From: Histoplasma ohiense
Lineage: Eukaryota; Ascomycota; Eurotiomycetes; Onygenales; Ajellomycetaceae
NCBI GenBank assembly: GCA_017607445.1
Contig: JAEVHH010000002.1
Span: 4,393,501 to 4,457,500 of the forward strand
Direction: 5' to 3'
Length of the DNA: 64,000 bases
Below, piece by piece: positions 61,190 to 64,000 of the stretch. The first letter of the stretch is position 1; every line of letters starts with the position of its first letter. The position numbers and the translations under genes were made by a program. Below the pieces are notes generated by a model. That model saw nothing but the letters and a program-made list of their open reading frames with translations. It made no database searches and was not told where the DNA came from.

Positions 61190-61430
61190 ATGTTCAGTGC
61201 AACTGATTCAATCAGTACAATAGATTCAATCAATGCAATCAGTACAATCAGTTCAATCAGTACAATCAGCTCAATTGATTCAATTGATACAAATGATACA
61301 ATCAGTTCAATCAGTTCAATCAGTACAAACAGTACAAATGATACAATTGATACAATCAGTTCAATTAGTTCAATCAGTTCAACTGATGCAAATGATTCAA
61401 TCAGTATAATTGACTCATCTGTTTCAACTA
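61190..61430 (+). repeat. Minisatellite, 9-bp-based, in the LINE-1 3' region
   Basis: Units of the type TCAATCAGT/ACAATCAGT, with variants TCAATTGAT and ACAAATGAT, repeat in tandem for about 240 bp. The repeat keeps one frame open (Ser/Ile/Asn/Asp/Thr-rich), which is a by-product of the 9-bp period. Confidence 0.85.
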
Positions 61431-62066
61431 ACTGTGGTGTAATCAGTACAGTCTGTATGCTGACTTATTCAGTATGCTTCTGATTGTCAGTATACATTCT
61501 TCTTCTCTTTTCTTACTGCTCTCTCTGTCTCTCTTCACTTCTTTTCTTTTATGATCTTCTTCAATGCTCTCTTCTCTCTCTCTCTCTGAGCTTGTGCTGG
61601 GTTATGTGACTGTAAGATGTCACAGATGACACAGTCTTTTCTTCACTCTTCTCTTTATTTTTCTTTTCAAAACACTCATTTTTTCTTTTTTCTTTTGTCT
61701 GTCTCATCTGTTTTTCTTCTGTTGTTAGAAGCACAGACAGTTCTTGAATCAACTGAGAGAGTTATCTCTCTTCATTCACTATAAAGCCTTTCAGACACAG
61801 CAGCAGCAGTCCTCTCAGAAATCACACTATAGCTCCATCATGAATGGCTATATATCAGATCAGAAATGAATGCACAGTTTGAAAAAATTCTTTTCAGTGA
61901 GCTGAGTCTTCTCAAGAGTTGCCATCTGAATTCTGTTTTCTCTCTCTCTGTGTACATAGAAATCTCTTCAGTATAGCATGTCTCCATGCCCTTTGAGAGG
62001 CTTCTGAAACACAGGCGCTGCCCGTGTTTTCTCTGGGATGTTAAATCAATACAAACAAACAAATAA
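61431..62066 (+). other. LINE-1 3' untranslated region with a terminal hairpin
   Basis: Non-coding, pyrimidine-rich in part. A hairpin AAACAC-A-GG / CC-C-GTGTTT lies at 62007-62029, about 40 bp before the end. The end itself reads AATCAATACAAACAAACAAA. The last 70 bp keep CpG and CC and are less decayed than the rest. Confidence 0.65.
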
Positions 62067-62080
62067 ACTACACTCTTATA

Positions 62081-64000
62081 GACACTCAGCTGATTGAGAA
62101 GTATAAGCTTCAATGTATCTTCTTTCTCAAACTGTGTAAACTCAGTGAATTTGATGGCTTCAGAGGATCTGCCTTCTACAACATGATAAGATTTAATGTC
62201 AATGTAGAAGAACATGAGAAAAAGAATATATACATATACAAAATACAAAGCCTTGAGTACAATCTAATGCTCAGTCTATCATAGCTCACAGAATTTGAAA
62301 CCTTGTTGAACACACACAACTGCTGTCTTATTTTCTCAGAAGGCAATCATATTTATAAGAAGGATGTTGATAGAACTGCTGATCTCACTCAGATATCAGT
62401 GAAAGCATACAAACTACTAATCCATCAAACACATGAGAAGAAGAACATCCAAGTGTTCACTGCTAGTATGATGAACATCAAAAAAGCATTAGAAAAGTTA
62501 GAACTCAAAGATCTCAAGAAACTGTGCAAGAAACTATCTGAATTATATGAAGACTTTTCAGATGTGTTTGATGAGAAAGAAGCTGAAAAGCTTCCTTCTT
62601 ACTGAGAATTCAGTATAGATCATACAATTGAGCTTATCAAAAAGAACAGTAAGAACTCACAATCATTCTGAGATTCTCTCTACAGTATATTACATGATGA
62701 GCTTCTTGTTCTACAAAAAATGCTCAACAGACTACTGAACAAAGGCTTTATTTGTATTAGCAACTCACTCATCACAGTATCTGTACTGTTCATGAAGAAA
62801 TCAGAAAAAGGCTTATGATTCTGTGTTGACTACTGAGAACTCAACAAGATTATATGAAAGAACTGATACTCTCTCCCACTCATCAATGAAACATTTGAAT
62901 GAATAGAAAAAGTAAAATGATTTACAAAGCTTGATATCTCTGTGGCCTTCTATAAGATAAGAATTAATGAAGGTGATGAATGACTAACTGCTTTTTGTAT
63001 GTGTTATGAATTATACAAATGAATAGTGACCCTCTTTGGATTAGTGAATGTCTTGAGCACATTTCAGAAATACATTAACTGAGCTCTATAAGATCTGCTT
63101 GATGAGATCATCTCAGTATACATGAATAATTTTCTGATCTTCATCAATGAACTGCTCACTGAGCACTGCAAGCACATACAATAAGTGCTTGACTGTCTAT
63201 GAAAAGTCAGACTGTAAGTGGACATTGACAAATGCAACTTTGAGATCAAGTCTATAATCTATCTAGAATTCATCATTGAAGCTGAAAAAGATGTACATAT
63301 GAATTCTAAAAGATGGAAGCAATTCTCAACTGAGAGGCATCAGTCTCAGTAAAAGAGACTAGAAGCTTTCTAGAATTTGTCAACTTCTATCAAAGATTCA
63401 TCAAAGACTTCTCTGATATCATACAATCACTGACAGATCTGATCTGAAAAGACACTGTATTTCAATGAACTGACAAAGTGGACACAGTATTCAAAAAGCT
63501 GAAGTGTATGTTCACAAACATCTCAATGCTGCAATCATTCAATTCAGATAAGTATACAATTCTTGAAATGAACATTTCAGATTATATAGTAGATGAGATA
63601 TTGTTGCAATATGATAACAAAGATGTTCTATAACTCTGTATCTTCATCTCAAAAAAGATGTCATCTGCTGAATGCAACTACAAGATCTACAACAAGAAGC
63701 TTTTAGTGATTATACAATATCTTGAAGAATAAGAGTCTGAACTTATGAGTGTTGAAAAGTTTGAGATTGTTACTGATTATAAGAACTTAGAGTACTTCAC
63801 AATCACTTGTAAACTCACTGAAAGACATATGCATTGATCATTATTTCTTAGTCATTTTTTGTTCATAATTTGTTATCAATCTGAAGTAGAGAACACTCTT
63901 GCAGATGCTCTGTCTCACTGAGAATAAGATATATCATCTGATGACTTGAACAACAGATGAAAACACTGAGAGCATCAGTTAATCAACTCTGCAATCATAG
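62081..64000 (+). pseudogene. pol: X5 pol relic, protease to RNase H
   Basis: It continues the protease interrupted by LINE-1 (pol begins near 55340). RT lies at about 62650-63300, with the YxDD box now YMNN. RNase H begins near 63480 and is cut by the window end. TGA/TAA interrupt it throughout. Confidence 0.83.

Larger units (their letters stand above)
55402..62066 (+). mobile_element. LINE-1: full-length Tad1-like non-LTR retrotransposon (6,665 bp)
   Basis: It is bounded by a perfect 14-bp target duplication, ACTACACTCTTATA (55388-55401 and 62067-62080), within X5 protease. It has a 5' untranslated region of 153 bp, ORF1 with zinc knuckles, ORF2 with endonuclease, RT, RNase H and a C-terminal Cys/His motif, a minisatellite, and a 3' end rich in AAAC/AAAT. 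A second copy of its first 156 bp lies at 45417. Confidence 0.92.
53330..64000 (+). mobile_element. X5: family-X chromovirus, right end beyond the window, holding LINE-1
   Basis: The 5' LTR is followed by leader, gag and the start of protease to 55401. LINE-1 is inserted there. X5 resumes at 62081 and reaches RNase H by the window end (equivalent to X1 about 28300). The 3' LTR is not in the window, so the target duplication cannot be tested. Base before the LTR: GATAT. Confidence 0.9.

Noticed and set aside
61190..61430. CRISPR array
   Set aside because: Direct 9-bp tandem units with no unique spacers, in eukaryotic transposon DNA.
61190..61483. A Ser/Ile/Thr/Asn/Asp repeat protein
   Set aside because: The frame is an effect of a 9-bp tandem repeat and has no independent coding evidence.
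1..64000. TGA as a sense codon (alternative genetic code or mitochondrial DNA)
   Set aside because: TGA is by far the commonest in-frame stop in the transposon ORFs and falls at Trp sites, but it also falls at Arg sites, and TAA/TAG occur too. The intact gene uses TGG and CGN normally. C-to-T decay of TGG and CGA explains it.

Overview
The window looks like a transposon cluster from a filamentous ascomycete (Pezizomycotina-type). The reasons are chromodomain Gypsy LTR retrotransposons, Tad1-like LINEs, a Crypton-like tyrosine recombinase of the Ndc10/GCR1_C type, short GT-AG introns with TACTAAC-like branch points, and heavy repeat-directed C-to-T decay. I cannot name a species. About 95% of the sequence is nested, point-mutated transposons. 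Nearly every coding frame is broken by TGA (from TGG or CGA) or TAA. The only clearly intact host gene is a four-exon membrane-protein gene in a small undecayed island (about 3,530-5,200).

Three chromovirus families are present, called here B, C and X. C0: 1-639 (+, 3' end), inserted in X0: 640-2993 (-). Host island: 3530-5200. Crypton relic (-): 6687-7662, 15096-15286 and 43253-44274, broken by C1 (7663-15090, -, target duplication AATAC) and C2 (15287-43247, +, target duplication TGTTC). C2 carries three later insertions: B1 (15295-22418, AATGC) in its 5' LTR, X1 (24227-30449, GCAAA) just after the protease active site, and B2 (35428-42572, TCATT/CCATT) near the 3' end. From 44.3 kb onward: a 5'-truncated LINE-2 (-) capped by a 22-nt 18S rRNA match, a LINE-1 5' fragment, an X LTR fragment, an inverted piece of X4, X3 (46227-52190, -), the rest of X4 (52191-53329, +), and X5 (53330 to the window end, +). 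X5 is interrupted by a full-length LINE-1 (55402-62066) with a 14-bp target duplication.

The most interesting result is an extra gene between pol and the 3' LTR of both B and C, on the strand opposite to gag-pol and with spliceosomal introns. In B it has three exons and two Cys6 (zinc-cluster-like) modules. In C it has one such module. In every case the module ends two codons before a phase-0 intron, and the next exon opens with ATG (GTG in one decayed copy). The two copies of each family agree in exon lengths and cysteine spacing. This looks like a captured or co-evolved accessory gene whose introns survive because the element's genomic RNA is the opposite strand.

Other general points: all three families carry a candidate self-primer (the predicted 5' end of the transcript is complementary to the sequence just inside the 5' LTR, as in Tf1/sushi elements). 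gag and pol are in a -1 relationship in all three. The decay hits CpG and CpC while CpA and CpT are mostly spared, unlike classic Neurospora RIP.
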